From positions 1 to 7,912 of the forward strand of contig JAGRLQ010000287.1 of the NCBI GenBank assembly GCA_020441735.1: 7,912 nt of DNA. The letters run 5' to 3'. The notes beneath the pieces were generated by a model. The model was not told the DNA's origin. It worked only from the letters and a program-made list of their open reading frames with translations, and did no database searches. The translations under genes were made by a program, and so were the position numbers. The stretch is from Nitratireductor sp. Its GTDB lineage: Bacteria; Pseudomonadota; Alphaproteobacteria; Rhizobiales; Rhizobiaceae. Below, piece after piece: positions 1 through 6,272 of this stretch. Every line of letters starts with the position of its first letter. Position 1 is the stretch's first letter.

Positions 1-819
1 CCCGGGGAAACCCAGATCGAGGCCGACCGCCGGGAAATCCAGGCCAAGATCCTCAAGCTTGAAAACGAACTTGAAAAGGTTCGGCGCACCCGCCAGTTGC
101 ACCGTGCCGGCCGCAAACGCAGGCCGCATCCCGTGGTGGCGCTGGTCGGCTATACCAATGCCGGCAAGTCGACCCTGTTCAACCGCCTGACGGGGGCAAA
201 AGTGCTGGCAAAGGACATGCTGTTTGCCACGCTTGATCCTACTTTACGCCAGTTGACCCTGCCGCAGGGAACGGAAGTCATACTGTCGGATACGGTCGGC
301 TTCATCTCGGACCTGCCAACCCATCTGGTTGCCGCCTTCCGGGCAACGCTGGAAGAGGTGGTTGAAGCCAATGTCATCCTGCATGTGCGCGATATCGCCG
401 ATCCTGAAAATGCTGCCCAGGCTGGCGATGTTTACAAGATCCTTTCCGATCTCGGCATTGGCGATGACGGCAGGGAAGGGGTGATCGAGGTACTCAACAA
501 GATCGACCTTCTGCCGCAGGAGGCGCTTGCCAGCATCCGCGATACAAAATCAGCAGACGGCGCAATTCTGGTCTCCGCTGTTACAGGAGAGGGCACGGAA
601 ACCCTGCTCGAACGCATCGAGACGGCAATCGGCGCCGATGCGCGGATGGTATCCCTGCATCTGGAGCCGGCAGAGCTTTCAACTCTGCCGGAAATCTATC
701 GCGATGCCAGTGTCATGACCCGCCACGACAATGAGGATGGCAGCGTCGATCTGACCGTGCGGCTCAACGCCAATGTCGGGGAGGCGCGCTACCGCGCCTA
801 TCTGGCCGAAGCTTCCTGA
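1..819 (+). CDS. hflX: GTPase HflX, C-terminal part (5' end outside window)
   Basis: HflX is a cytoplasmic GTPase that binds the 50S ribosomal subunit and splits or rescues stalled ribosomes under stress (family knowledge). The reading frame is open from base 1, beginning PGETQIEADRR, the conserved HflX segment just before the coiled linker, so the N-terminal domain lies upstream and the TTG at 97 is internal. The 272 visible residues carry the G-domain motifs in order: G1 GYTNAGKST (fragment residues 50-58), G3 DTVGF (97-101), G4 NKID (166-169) and G5 beginning SAVTGEG (from 192). About 80 residues of C-terminal domain follow, ending at the TGA at 817-819. All GTP-binding motifs look intact. 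In many rhizobia hflX follows hfq, which would lie to the left of this window. The gene converges on mazG, with 40 bases between the stop codons. Identification is firm. Confidence 0.96.
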   Translation, partial: PGETQIEADRREIQAKILKLENELEKVRRTRQLHRAGRKRRPHPVVALVGYTNAGKSTLFNRLTGAKVLAKDMLFATLDPTLRQLTLPQGTEVILSDTVGFISDLPTHLVAAFRATLEEVVEANVILHVRDIADPENAAQAGDVYKILSDLGIGDDGREGVIEVLNKIDLLPQEALASIRDTKSADGAILVSAVTGEGTETLLERIETAIGADARMVSLHLEPAELSTLPEIYRDASVMTRHDNEDGSVDLTVRLNANVGEARYRAYLAEAS

Positions 820-832
820 CAGGGCACGGCAG

Positions 833-860
833 AGTTCCCCGAAGGGCCACCGAGGGGACT
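833..860. terminator. possible bidirectional hairpin between convergent hflX and mazG
   Basis: AGTTCCCC (833-840) can pair with GGGGACT (854-860), giving seven base pairs with one bulged T around a 13-base loop. No T-run follows on either strand, and the right arm touches the mazG stop codon (860-862). Its place between two converging genes fits a shared transcription end, but by sequence alone it is weak. Confidence 0.3.
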
Positions 861-1705
861 TACGGCGCTTCGGTCTTTGCCTCCTGCCAGAGCGCTTCCA
901 TTTCATCGAGATCAGCCTCGGATAACGGCTTTCCACAGCGCTTTTCGATGTTCTTCTCGATATAACCGAAACGCTTTCGGAATTTGGCGTTGGTACGGCG
1001 AAGGGCTGATTCCGGGTCAATCTCCAGATGGCGTGCCAAATTGGCCAGCACAAACAGCAGATCGCCCAACTCGTCCCCGATTGCTGTCACATCAGGCTTG
1101 TCGGTAGCAAGTTCGGCCTCCAGTTCGTCGGCCTCTTCGCGCAGCTTGGCAAGCACCGCCCTGGGATCGTTCCAGTCGAACCCGACCTTGGAAGCCTTTT
1201 GCTGCAGTTTGACGGCCTGGGTAAGGCCGGGAAGGGCGGTTGGCACATCATCCAGCAGGCTGTCGCCCTTTGCCTTCGGCGGCAGCCCCATCTGTTCGCG
1301 GCGGGCAGCCGTTTCTGCCTTTTCTTCTGCCTTGATGCGCTCCCATGTGCCTTTTGCCATGCCGGAGGCCGAATACTGCTCTCCGGCTTCATCCCCGAAG
1401 ACATGGGGATGGCGGCGAATCATCTTGGCGGTGATGCCTTCCACCACATCGCCGAAATCGAAACGGCCTTCCTCTTCGGCCATGCGGGCGTGATAGACTG
1501 ATTGCAGCAGCAGGTCGCCCAGTTCGAGCCGCAGATCGTCCATGTCGCCGCGCTCGATGGCATCGGCGACCTCATAGGCTTCCTCGATGGTGTAAGGTGC
1601 AATCGAGCGGAAATCCTGTTCCAGATCCCAGGGGCAGCCGGTTTTCGGCGTCCTGAGTGCGGCCATGATCTCGATAAGGCGGGAAATGTCGCGGGATGGT
1701 TTCAT
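860..1705 (-). CDS. mazG: nucleoside triphosphate pyrophosphohydrolase MazG
   Basis: MazG hydrolyses (d)NTPs to the monophosphate and pyrophosphate in the cytoplasm. It cleans the nucleotide pool and in E. coli is linked to the ppGpp response (family knowledge). The 281-residue product has the two-domain layout typical of full-length bacterial MazG. Domain 1 carries CPWD (24-27), EEAYE (41-45) and ELGD (61-64), which together form the Mg-binding EExxE...ExxD signature, followed by RRHPHVFG (about 98-104). Domain 2 carries FDW (177-179), EEADE (190-194) and DELGD (211-215). The ATG at 1705 was chosen because MKPSRDISRLIEIM is where rhizobial MazG proteins start. The frame stays open far upstream, but that part runs antisense through the DUF423 gene and has no MazG character. 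The ribosome site is weak (GCAGG about 8 bases upstream). The gene is divergent from the DUF423 gene. Confidence 0.96.
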   Translation of the reverse strand: MKPSRDISRLIEIMAALRTPKTGCPWDLEQDFRSIAPYTIEEAYEVADAIERGDMDDLRLELGDLLLQSVYHARMAEEEGRFDFGDVVEGITAKMIRRHPHVFGDEAGEQYSASGMAKGTWERIKAEEKAETAARREQMGLPPKAKGDSLLDDVPTALPGLTQAVKLQQKASKVGFDWNDPRAVLAKLREEADELEAELATDKPDVTAIGDELGDLLFVLANLARHLEIDPESALRRTNAKFRKRFGYIEKNIEKRCGKPLSEADLDEMEALWQEAKTEAP

Positions 1706-1844
1706 GTAACTGGATACCTGCAGGATACGGCGGGTTGTGCCCGGCCTTTCCGGAACCGGGTGCGTCGATGATGTCCTTGATCCTGCCGCCCTGTATGTCA
1801 AGAACATGGGTGAAAATGGCGGGCATACCAACAGGAGCAGGATG
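1706..1844. promoter_or_regulatory. divergent intergenic region mazG / DUF423 gene
   Basis: Promoters for both divergent genes should lie in this stretch, but I find no convincing complete -35/-10 pair for either. On the minus strand TTGACA (1801-1796) is a perfect -35 box in the mazG direction, yet no matching -10 lies 16-18 bases downstream. Other structure is a direct repeat GGATAC at 1712-1717 and 1723-1728, spaced 11 bases, next to the mazG start and overlapping the palindrome CCTGCAGG (1717-1724), and a palindrome TTCCGGAA (1748-1755) flanked by CCGG at 1741-1744 and 1756-1759. AGGAG at 1833-1837 is the ribosome site of the plus-strand gene. Confidence 0.35.
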
Positions 1845-2255
1845 ATGATTGCCGAGCGGAAACCCGTCAGCGGACGACCGGGAAGGGCGCTGCTGGTGCT
1901 TGCAGCCATCATGGGCGCTACCGGCGTCGCTGCTGCCGCCCATGCCGCCCATGGTGGTGTGGCAGGCGGTGCCGATCGGTTGGCCGGTGCTGTCGCGCTT
2001 GTGCTGCTGGCACATGCCCCAGCGATACTTACCATCGCGCTTTTGGGTAGCCGAAACCGGATCCTGACACTCGGTGGATTTCTGATCGCCGCCGGAGCAA
2101 TACTGTTTTCAACCGACCTCGGCCTGCGCGTGTTTTCGGACGCGCGTCTGTTTGCCAATGCCGCGCCAACCGGCGGCTTCGCCATGATGGCTGGATGGCT
2201 GGTTGCCGGTGTTTCAGCTTTCGCCGGATGGCAGACGCAAAGCACCGGGTGCTGA
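1845..2255 (+). CDS. DUF423 (YgdD-type) small integral membrane protein
   Basis: The product of about 136 residues is strongly hydrophobic, with four likely membrane helices. Numbered from the ATG at 1842, these are roughly 14-36, 45-67, 73-94 and 109-130. The pattern matches DUF423: a first helix ending in a His-containing GAH-like turn (here AAAHAAHGG), a second beginning at a conserved His (LLAHAPAILTIALLG), a third with LFSTDLGLR, then a PTGGFAMMAGWL stretch like the family's TPIGGxxxxAGW. The molecular function of this inner-membrane family is not established. AGGAG at 1833-1837 lies 7 bases from the ATG at 1845 and 4 from the ATG at 1842, so either may start; the better spacing favours 1845. 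Longer in-frame starts at 1737 and 1806 lack a ribosome site and add non-family residues. It is divergent from mazG and appears to be transcribed alone. Confidence 0.82.
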   Translation: MIAERKPVSGRPGRALLVLAAIMGATGVAAAAHAAHGGVAGGADRLAGAVALVLLAHAPAILTIALLGSRNRILTLGGFLIAAGAILFSTDLGLRVFSDARLFANAAPTGGFAMMAGWLVAGVSAFAGWQTQSTGC

Positions 2256-2292
2256 AGTCCCGGCATCCCGGTTCGCCGCGTTCCGTCTTGAT

Positions 2293-2327
2293 TCGCCTGA
2301 ACGCGAGAGGGCAGCCAAATCAGGCGA
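2293..2327 (+). terminator. inverted repeat downstream of DUF423 gene, possible terminator
   Basis: TCGCCTGA (2293-2300) and TCAGGCGA (2320-2327) are perfect reverse complements separated by 19 bases, starting 38 bases after the DUF423 stop. The position suits a transcription end, but the loop is long and no T-run follows, so it is not a classical intrinsic terminator. Confidence 0.3.
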
Positions 2328-2536
2328 GCTTGGAAATGCGCAAAATGAAACGGTGGAGCACATCTGCGATGCCATTCCATCCCCATGACAGCAACCATAT
2401 CCATCAGTCGCATAAGATATATTATGGAACTATCTTGAAGCGCTGTTATTTCTATATTTCGATTTTAAATCAAATGGATATAATTTTTATCTAATGTGTC
2501 TTCTGAGGTTTCTTCAGCGACCCTCCTGACGCTTTG

Positions 2537-2566
2537 TTGTCACAATCCCGATCAACCGGCTATGAA
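2537..2566 (+). promoter_or_regulatory. possible sigma70-like promoter for the L,D-transpeptidase gene
   Basis: TTGTCA (2537-2542, five of six matches to TTGACA) is followed after 18 bases by TATGAA (2561-2566, four of six matches to TATAAT). An alternative reading gives CTATGA (2560-2565) at 17 bases, closer to the alphaproteobacterial CTATAT form. The -35 box overlaps the small palindrome TTGTCACAA (2537-2545). If real, transcripts would start near 2573 and carry a leader of about 200 bases. Confidence 0.25.
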
Positions 2567-2606
2567 GTGTCAATGACCTTACCGCGCGTTCGGCTTCCAA
2601 AGGCAG

Positions 2607-2626
2607 ACACCGGCATGGTCCGGTGT
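2607..2626 (+). repeat. perfect 7-bp hairpin in the leader region of the L,D-transpeptidase gene
   Basis: ACACCGG (2607-2613) and CCGGTGT (2620-2626) pair perfectly around the 6-base loop CATGGT, with five G-C pairs in the stem. No T-run follows on either strand, so a terminator is unlikely. It could be an RNA leader structure or a protein-binding dyad. Confidence 0.4.
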
Positions 2627-2770
2627 TAACTGTGTCAAAATGCATATCGGGCAAAATGTAGTCCAGGCAAAGTGATTTGGAAACGCCGGTTGGTTTCGGA
2701 TCGGGCCACCAGATGAGCCAAGGTCGCGGTAGCCATGCCGGCGGCAACGCGCCAACAAGGTGCCAACTTG

Positions 2771-4111
2771 ATGATCACGGGGGATCACAACGTGCATTCA
2801 AACGCCTTCATTTCGAAGAATTCGCGGTGCCATAGCAGTGCTCGGCGAGATGCCGTCAGGATGATGGCGGCAAGCGCATTGCTGTTTTCGATGGCGTGGC
2901 CGCTGCCGGCCTCAGCAACACAGGGCACCCAGAAGTCCGGGCTCACGGAGCTTACCGTCCGCGCAGACGAGGACGACGACGACAGCCAGGCCAATGCACC
3001 GATGCTTGTGACCGTCTCGCTGGACAAGCAGCAGCTGCACTTCTACCGGGGAGCGACAAAACTGGAGACCTCCAAGGTTTCGAGCGGCAAGCCCGGCCAT
3101 GATACGCCAATGGGCGTCTTCTCCATTCTGGAAAAGAAAAAGTACCACAAGTCCAATATCTATTCCGGCGCGCCGATGCCTTTTATGCAGCGGCTGACCT
3201 GGTCAGGCATCGCACTGCACCAGTCCAACTCGGTGCCATCCTGGCCGGCTTCCCATGGCTGTGTGCGGCTACCTGCAGCCTTCGCCAAGAAGCTGTACAG
3301 TCTTACCGAGCGCGGCGCCCATGTGCTGATTGCCCGCGAAGAGCTGCAACCGGCACCGATTCACCACAAGACGCTGTTCCAGCCGGTTGCAATCGGTGCG
3401 CGAACAGCCTCGTTGCGCGAAACCATCGATGGAATTGCCAATGGCGGCCTGCTGGACGGGTTGCCGGTCATGGATCCCGGCGGCGAGGTAGCCGATCTGG
3501 AAGCGCCTCTTCGTATCTATGTCACCCGAAACACGCGGCGTGAAATCACCCGCGATCTGCAGCGCATGCTGAACGGGCTTGGACATGATGCAGGCGAGGC
3601 CGACGGCCTTTATGGCCGTGGGACTGCACAGGCCGTGATCCGCTTTCAGAAGGCAACGGGACTTGCGCCAACCGGCATGCTGAGCGAGGAACTGATGGAT
3701 GCGGTTTATGCCGCTTCAGGCGAGGAACGGCCCCTGCCCGGCATGCTGTATGTGCGGCGTGGCCATCAGCCGGTGTTTTCGGCGCCGGTCGGCATTCGCG
3801 ATCCGCAAGAGCCGCTGGGAACGCACTTCTTCCTGGCTTCCGGCGACACGGAGAAACTCGACTGGCTTTCTTTATCCCTTTCAAGCCGGATACCGCGCTC
3901 GGTGATCCGCGATCACAAGATGACCGTCGAAGGCACCGGCGATCTGGTGCGCACCAATTCGCGCGAAGTGCTTGACCGGCTGATCATCGACATGAAAACC
4001 CGCGACCGCATCGCCGCCATGATCGGCCACGGCGCTTCCTTTGCGATCTCCGACAACGGGCTGGGTACCGAAACCGGCAACGGCACCGATTTCATTGTTC
4101 AGGTGCACTAG
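2771..4111 (+). CDS. exported L,D-transpeptidase (YkuD) with peptidoglycan-binding domain
   Basis: L,D-transpeptidases form 3-3 crosslinks in peptidoglycan or attach proteins to it, acting in the periplasm through a catalytic Cys. Numbered from the ATG at 2771, the 446-residue product has a basic n-region (ARRDAVR), a hydrophobic core (MMAASALLFSMAWPLP) and a likely signal-peptidase I site at ASA/TQ after residue 49. Next come an acidic run DEDDDD (66-71), the YkuD domain (about 79-188) with His150 in IALHQS and the catalytic motif SHGCVRL (161-167, Cys164), and a PG_binding_1-like repeat (about 256-316, with LQRMLNGLG and GLYGRGTAQAVIRFQ). A C-terminal segment (about 323-446) resembles a worn YkuD fold without SHGC. 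The start is uncertain: ATG 2771 has AAGG 10 bases upstream, while ATG 2735 and GTG 2792 are alternatives. All keep the signal sequence. The gene converges on the MBL gene with 15 bases between stops. Confidence 0.92.
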   Translation: MITGDHNVHSNAFISKNSRCHSSARRDAVRMMAASALLFSMAWPLPASATQGTQKSGLTELTVRADEDDDDSQANAPMLVTVSLDKQQLHFYRGATKLETSKVSSGKPGHDTPMGVFSILEKKKYHKSNIYSGAPMPFMQRLTWSGIALHQSNSVPSWPASHGCVRLPAAFAKKLYSLTERGAHVLIAREELQPAPIHHKTLFQPVAIGARTASLRETIDGIANGGLLDGLPVMDPGGEVADLEAPLRIYVTRNTRREITRDLQRMLNGLGHDAGEADGLYGRGTAQAVIRFQKATGLAPTGMLSEELMDAVYAASGEERPLPGMLYVRRGHQPVFSAPVGIRDPQEPLGTHFFLASGDTEKLDWLSLSLSSRIPRSVIRDHKMTVEGTGDLVRTNSREVLDRLIIDMKTRDRIAAMIGHGASFAISDNGLGTETGNGTDFIVQVH

Positions 4112-4126
4112 GAAGGTATCAAAACC

Positions 4127-4972
4127 TCAGGCCGGCAGTTCAAACACCAGCCCGTCATATGCAGGTTCGACATGATCGGGCGTTTCGGCCATCACGGTGG
4201 CATAATCGAGCGGAATATGCATGTGGGTCAGCACACCGCGCTTTGGTGCCAGCCGCTTGATCCAGTCCAGCGCCTGTGAAAGCGAGAAATGACTGATGTG
4301 CTCCCTGTATTGCAGGGCATCGACGATCCACACATCAAGATTCCTGAGCTGGTCGATGCTTTCCTTTGACAGGTCGCTGACATCGGGCGAGTAGCCCAGA
4401 CCGCCTGAAAACACCAATTCGCCACTATCGGCATCAAGTGGACCGAAACGGAAGCCGAGAGAATGGATCGGCCCGTGCACCTGCCTGACCGGCAGAAAGG
4501 CGATCGGACCACCCTTCCCTTCGATGATGGTGGTTTTTCCCGCCGTCAGTTCATGCCAATCGCAGATCGGCGGATAGATCGAGCCTTCTGCAGATTTGAA
4601 AATGTAGCCGAACTTCTCCTCAAGCTCGCGATAGGTGGCAAGGTCGGCGTGAACCGGCACACGCGCCCGCTGGGCGATCGCATATTGGCGCAGATCGTCA
4701 ATGCCGTGAATGTGGTCGGCATGGGCATGGGTGAAGATTGCTGCATCGAGCGTGGCGGCTCGGGCATCGATCATCTGCTGGCGGAAATCCGGGCTGGTAT
4801 CGACGACAATACGGGTCACGCCGTCGATGCTAATGCGCTCGACGAGAAGCGAGCAGCGCGTGCGCCGGTTTTTCGGGTTTTCCGGGTCACAGGCCCCCCA
4901 TTCCCCGGTAATGCGTGGAACGCCCGGAGACGAGGCGCAGCCCAGAACGGTGAAGCGAAGCGTGTCTGTCAT
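4127..4972 (-). CDS. PhnP-like MBL-fold metal-dependent hydrolase
   Basis: This 281-residue protein has the metallo-beta-lactamase fold seen in PhnP and related phosphodiesterases. The visible metal ligands are HAHADH (82-87, His82, His84, Asp86, His87), His166 in RQVHG, Asp197 in GYSPDVSD and His250/His252 in LTHMHIP. The N-terminal GCASSPGVPRI and GACDPENPKNRRTRCS stretches are typical of the rhizobial subgroup usually annotated as MBL fold metallo-hydrolase. E. coli PhnP opens cyclic ribose phosphates in phosphonate breakdown, but no phn gene is visible here, so the substrate may differ and I withhold the symbol. No signal peptide is seen, so it is probably cytoplasmic. The ATG at 4972 lies 5 bases after the tatD stop with only a weak ribosome site, suggesting translational coupling. 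It is the last gene of the cluster. Confidence 0.9.
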   Translation of the reverse strand: MTDTLRFTVLGCASSPGVPRITGEWGACDPENPKNRRTRCSLLVERISIDGVTRIVVDTSPDFRQQMIDARAATLDAAIFTHAHADHIHGIDDLRQYAIAQRARVPVHADLATYRELEEKFGYIFKSAEGSIYPPICDWHELTAGKTTIIEGKGGPIAFLPVRQVHGPIHSLGFRFGPLDADSGELVFSGGLGYSPDVSDLSKESIDQLRNLDVWIVDALQYREHISHFSLSQALDWIKRLAPKRGVLTHMHIPLDYATVMAETPDHVEPAYDGLVFELPA

Positions 4973-4977
4973 GGCGC

Positions 4978-5766
4978 TTAACCGTCCGCCGGCTGCGGCA
5001 CTTTGGAAAACAGCCGGAAAAAGTTCTCAGAAGTGATCGAGCCTATGCGTTCCTCATCGACACCCAGGCATTCTCCCAATACCCGCGCGGTATCGGTAAC
5101 GTAGGATGGTTCATTGCGTTTTCCCCGCCATGGCTGGGGCGCCAGATAGGGTGCATCGGTTTCCACCAACAGCCGGTTTGCCGGCAAGGTGGCGGCGATT
5201 TCACGCAATTCCTCAGACCGCTTGAAGGTCAATATCCCGGAGAAGGAGACGTAGCCGCCCAGTTCCACCCCGGTTTCTGCCAGCGCCCGGCCCGAGGAAA
5301 AGCAATGCAGAACGAAGGGAAAGGCGCCCTTCCCGGTTTCCTCGCGCAGGATTTGCGCCATGTCGTCATCGGCATCGCGCGAATGGATGACCAGTGGCAG
5401 GCCGCTTTCACGCGCCGCCGCGATGTGAGTGCGCAGGCCCTGCGCCTGCTCCTTCGCATGGTCCTGCCGGTAGAAATAATCGAGGCCCGCCTCGCCGATG
5501 GCCACCACCTTGCGATGGTTTGCCAGTTCGACCAGCTGTTCGGCGGTAACATCCAGTTCCTCATGAGCATTGTGGGGATGGGTGCCGACGGAGCAGAAGA
5601 CGTTTTCGAATTTCTCGGCAACAGCGAGAACCTGCGGGAACTTTTTTACCCAAGTGGAGATCGTCACCATGCGCCCGATCCCGGCAGCTTCGGCGCGCGC
5701 GACCACTTCCGGCAATTCGTCAGCAAAGTCGGGGAAATCAAGATGGCAATGGGAATCGACAAGCAT
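4978..5766 (-). CDS. tatD: TatD family metal-dependent hydrolase / deoxyribonuclease
   Basis: TatD enzymes are cytoplasmic TIM-barrel metallohydrolases with Mg-dependent 3'-5' DNase activity in characterised members, linked to DNA repair and degradation. The 262-residue length is normal. The metal-binding residues are all present: His6 and His8 in DSHCHLD, Glu92 in GEAGLDYF, His128 in VIHSRD, His154 in LHCFSS and Asp204 in ETDAPYLAP. The family ending SENFFRLF (247-254) is also there. The ATG at 5766 places DSHCHLD at residue 4, as in homologues. The gene begins 20 bases after the ybaK-like stop and ends 5 bases before the MBL gene. Whether it is orthologous to TatD itself or to a paralogue such as YcfH cannot be settled from motifs. 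YcfH-type proteins are the usual neighbours of metG-linked loci, so the symbol is a family label. Confidence 0.93.
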   Translation of the reverse strand: MLVDSHCHLDFPDFADELPEVVARAEAAGIGRMVTISTWVKKFPQVLAVAEKFENVFCSVGTHPHNAHEELDVTAEQLVELANHRKVVAIGEAGLDYFYRQDHAKEQAQGLRTHIAAARESGLPLVIHSRDADDDMAQILREETGKGAFPFVLHCFSSGRALAETGVELGGYVSFSGILTFKRSEELREIAATLPANRLLVETDAPYLAPQPWRGKRNEPSYVTDTARVLGECLGVDEERIGSITSENFFRLFSKVPQPADG

Positions 5767-5786
5767 GAATACGGTCCGGTTTGAGC

Positions 5787-6272
5787 TTAACAGATCTGAA
5801 CGATTGCACCCTGGGTCAAGGCAACCAGATCATCGGGCGTCAGGCGGAACACGGCGTTGGGCTTTCCGGCGGCAGCCCAGATTGCCTCATATTGCTGCAG
5901 ATCCCGGTCGATGAAGGTTGTAACCGGCTTGATATGGCCGACTGGCGCCACGCCGCCAATGGCAAAGCCGGTTTCGGCCCGCACGAAATCGGCATCAGCG
6001 CGGCCCAACGCCTCGCCGGCGATCGCCGCCATTTGCCTTTCATCGACCCGGTTGGTTCCGCTTGCCAATACGAGAATGGCTTTGCCCGTTTCCTTGCCCC
6101 TAAAGACCAGCGATTTGACGATCTGGGAGACGGTGCAACCGATGGCATTTGCCGCCTCTGGCGCCGTACGGGTGCTGGCATCCAGTTCAACGGCCTCCAG
6201 TGCCAGTCCGGAATCGGAAAGTGCTGCCCTCACCCGCTCAATGCTGGAGGTTTTTGCTTCCACCTTGCTCAC
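5787..6272 (-). CDS. YbaK/EbsC-type aminoacyl-tRNA deacylase
   Basis: Proteins with this stand-alone YbaK domain resemble the editing domain of prolyl-tRNA synthetase and remove wrong amino acids from tRNA (Cys-tRNAPro for H. influenzae YbaK). The 161-residue product shows the expected order: TAPEAANAIGCTVSQIVKSLVF (36-57, with Lys53 in the place of the conserved YbaK lysine), GFAIGGVAPVGH (102-113), then IWAAAGKPNAVFRLTPDDL (131-149). Translation starts at a GTG (6272-6270) that overlaps the VOC stop as GTGA, with a purine-rich GGGGGAAG just upstream, so the two genes are probably translationally coupled. It sits in the same operon as metG, which fits a role in translation quality control. 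The exact substrate (Cys-tRNAPro, Ala-tRNAPro or other) cannot be read from the sequence. Confidence 0.92.
   Translation of the reverse strand: MSKVEAKTSSIERVRAALSDSGLALEAVELDASTRTAPEAANAIGCTVSQIVKSLVFRGKETGKAILVLASGTNRVDERQMAAIAGEALGRADADFVRAETGFAIGGVAPVGHIKPVTTFIDRDLQQYEAIWAAAGKPNAVFRLTPDDLVALTQGAIVQIC

Larger units (their letters stand above)
2256..2770. other. 515-base gap without a convincing gene, AT-rich core
   Basis: Short open frames exist on both strands, but none has a recognisable protein, a good ribosome site or the codon pattern of the neighbours. The first 150 bases are GC-rich and hold an inverted repeat just after the DUF423 gene. Bases 2411-2500 are very AT-rich (I count 22 G/C in 90) and contain TATAAT at 2479-2484, the small palindrome GATTTTAAATC (2461-2471) and an IHF-like AATCAA at 2469-2474. 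The last part, 2530-2770, holds a possible promoter, a 7-bp hairpin and the approach to the L,D-transpeptidase gene. The gap probably contains that gene's regulatory region. A small RNA or a decayed gene cannot be excluded. Confidence 0.5.

Noticed and set aside
1572..2015. 147-codon minus-strand frame containing VLDIQGGRIKDIIDAPGSG, which looks faintly protein-like
   Set aside because: It overlaps the start of mazG in another frame and the DUF423 gene on the other strand, the rest is low in hydrophobic pattern, and there is no ribosome site. The resemblance is too short to support a gene remnant.
1706..2413. Upstream extension of the mazG frame to a 517-residue open frame
   Set aside because: The extra 236 codons run antisense through the DUF423 gene, are rich in Pro/Ala/Ser/Arg with no family resemblance, and rhizobial MazG starts at MKPSRD-like residues.
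2479..2484. Perfect TATAAT as a confident promoter
   Set aside because: In a 90-base stretch of about one-quarter GC a TATAAT is expected easily by chance, and no good -35 box lies 16-18 bases upstream.
2195..2494. 99-codon plus-strand frame after the DUF423 gene
   Set aside because: It begins inside the DUF423 gene, crosses the inverted repeat and the AT-rich island, and has no family character or ribosome site.
2514..2797. Two overlapping minus-strand frames of 77 and 72 codons
   Set aside because: They have no recognisable motifs, they overlap each other and the start of the L,D-transpeptidase gene, and no good start signal is seen.
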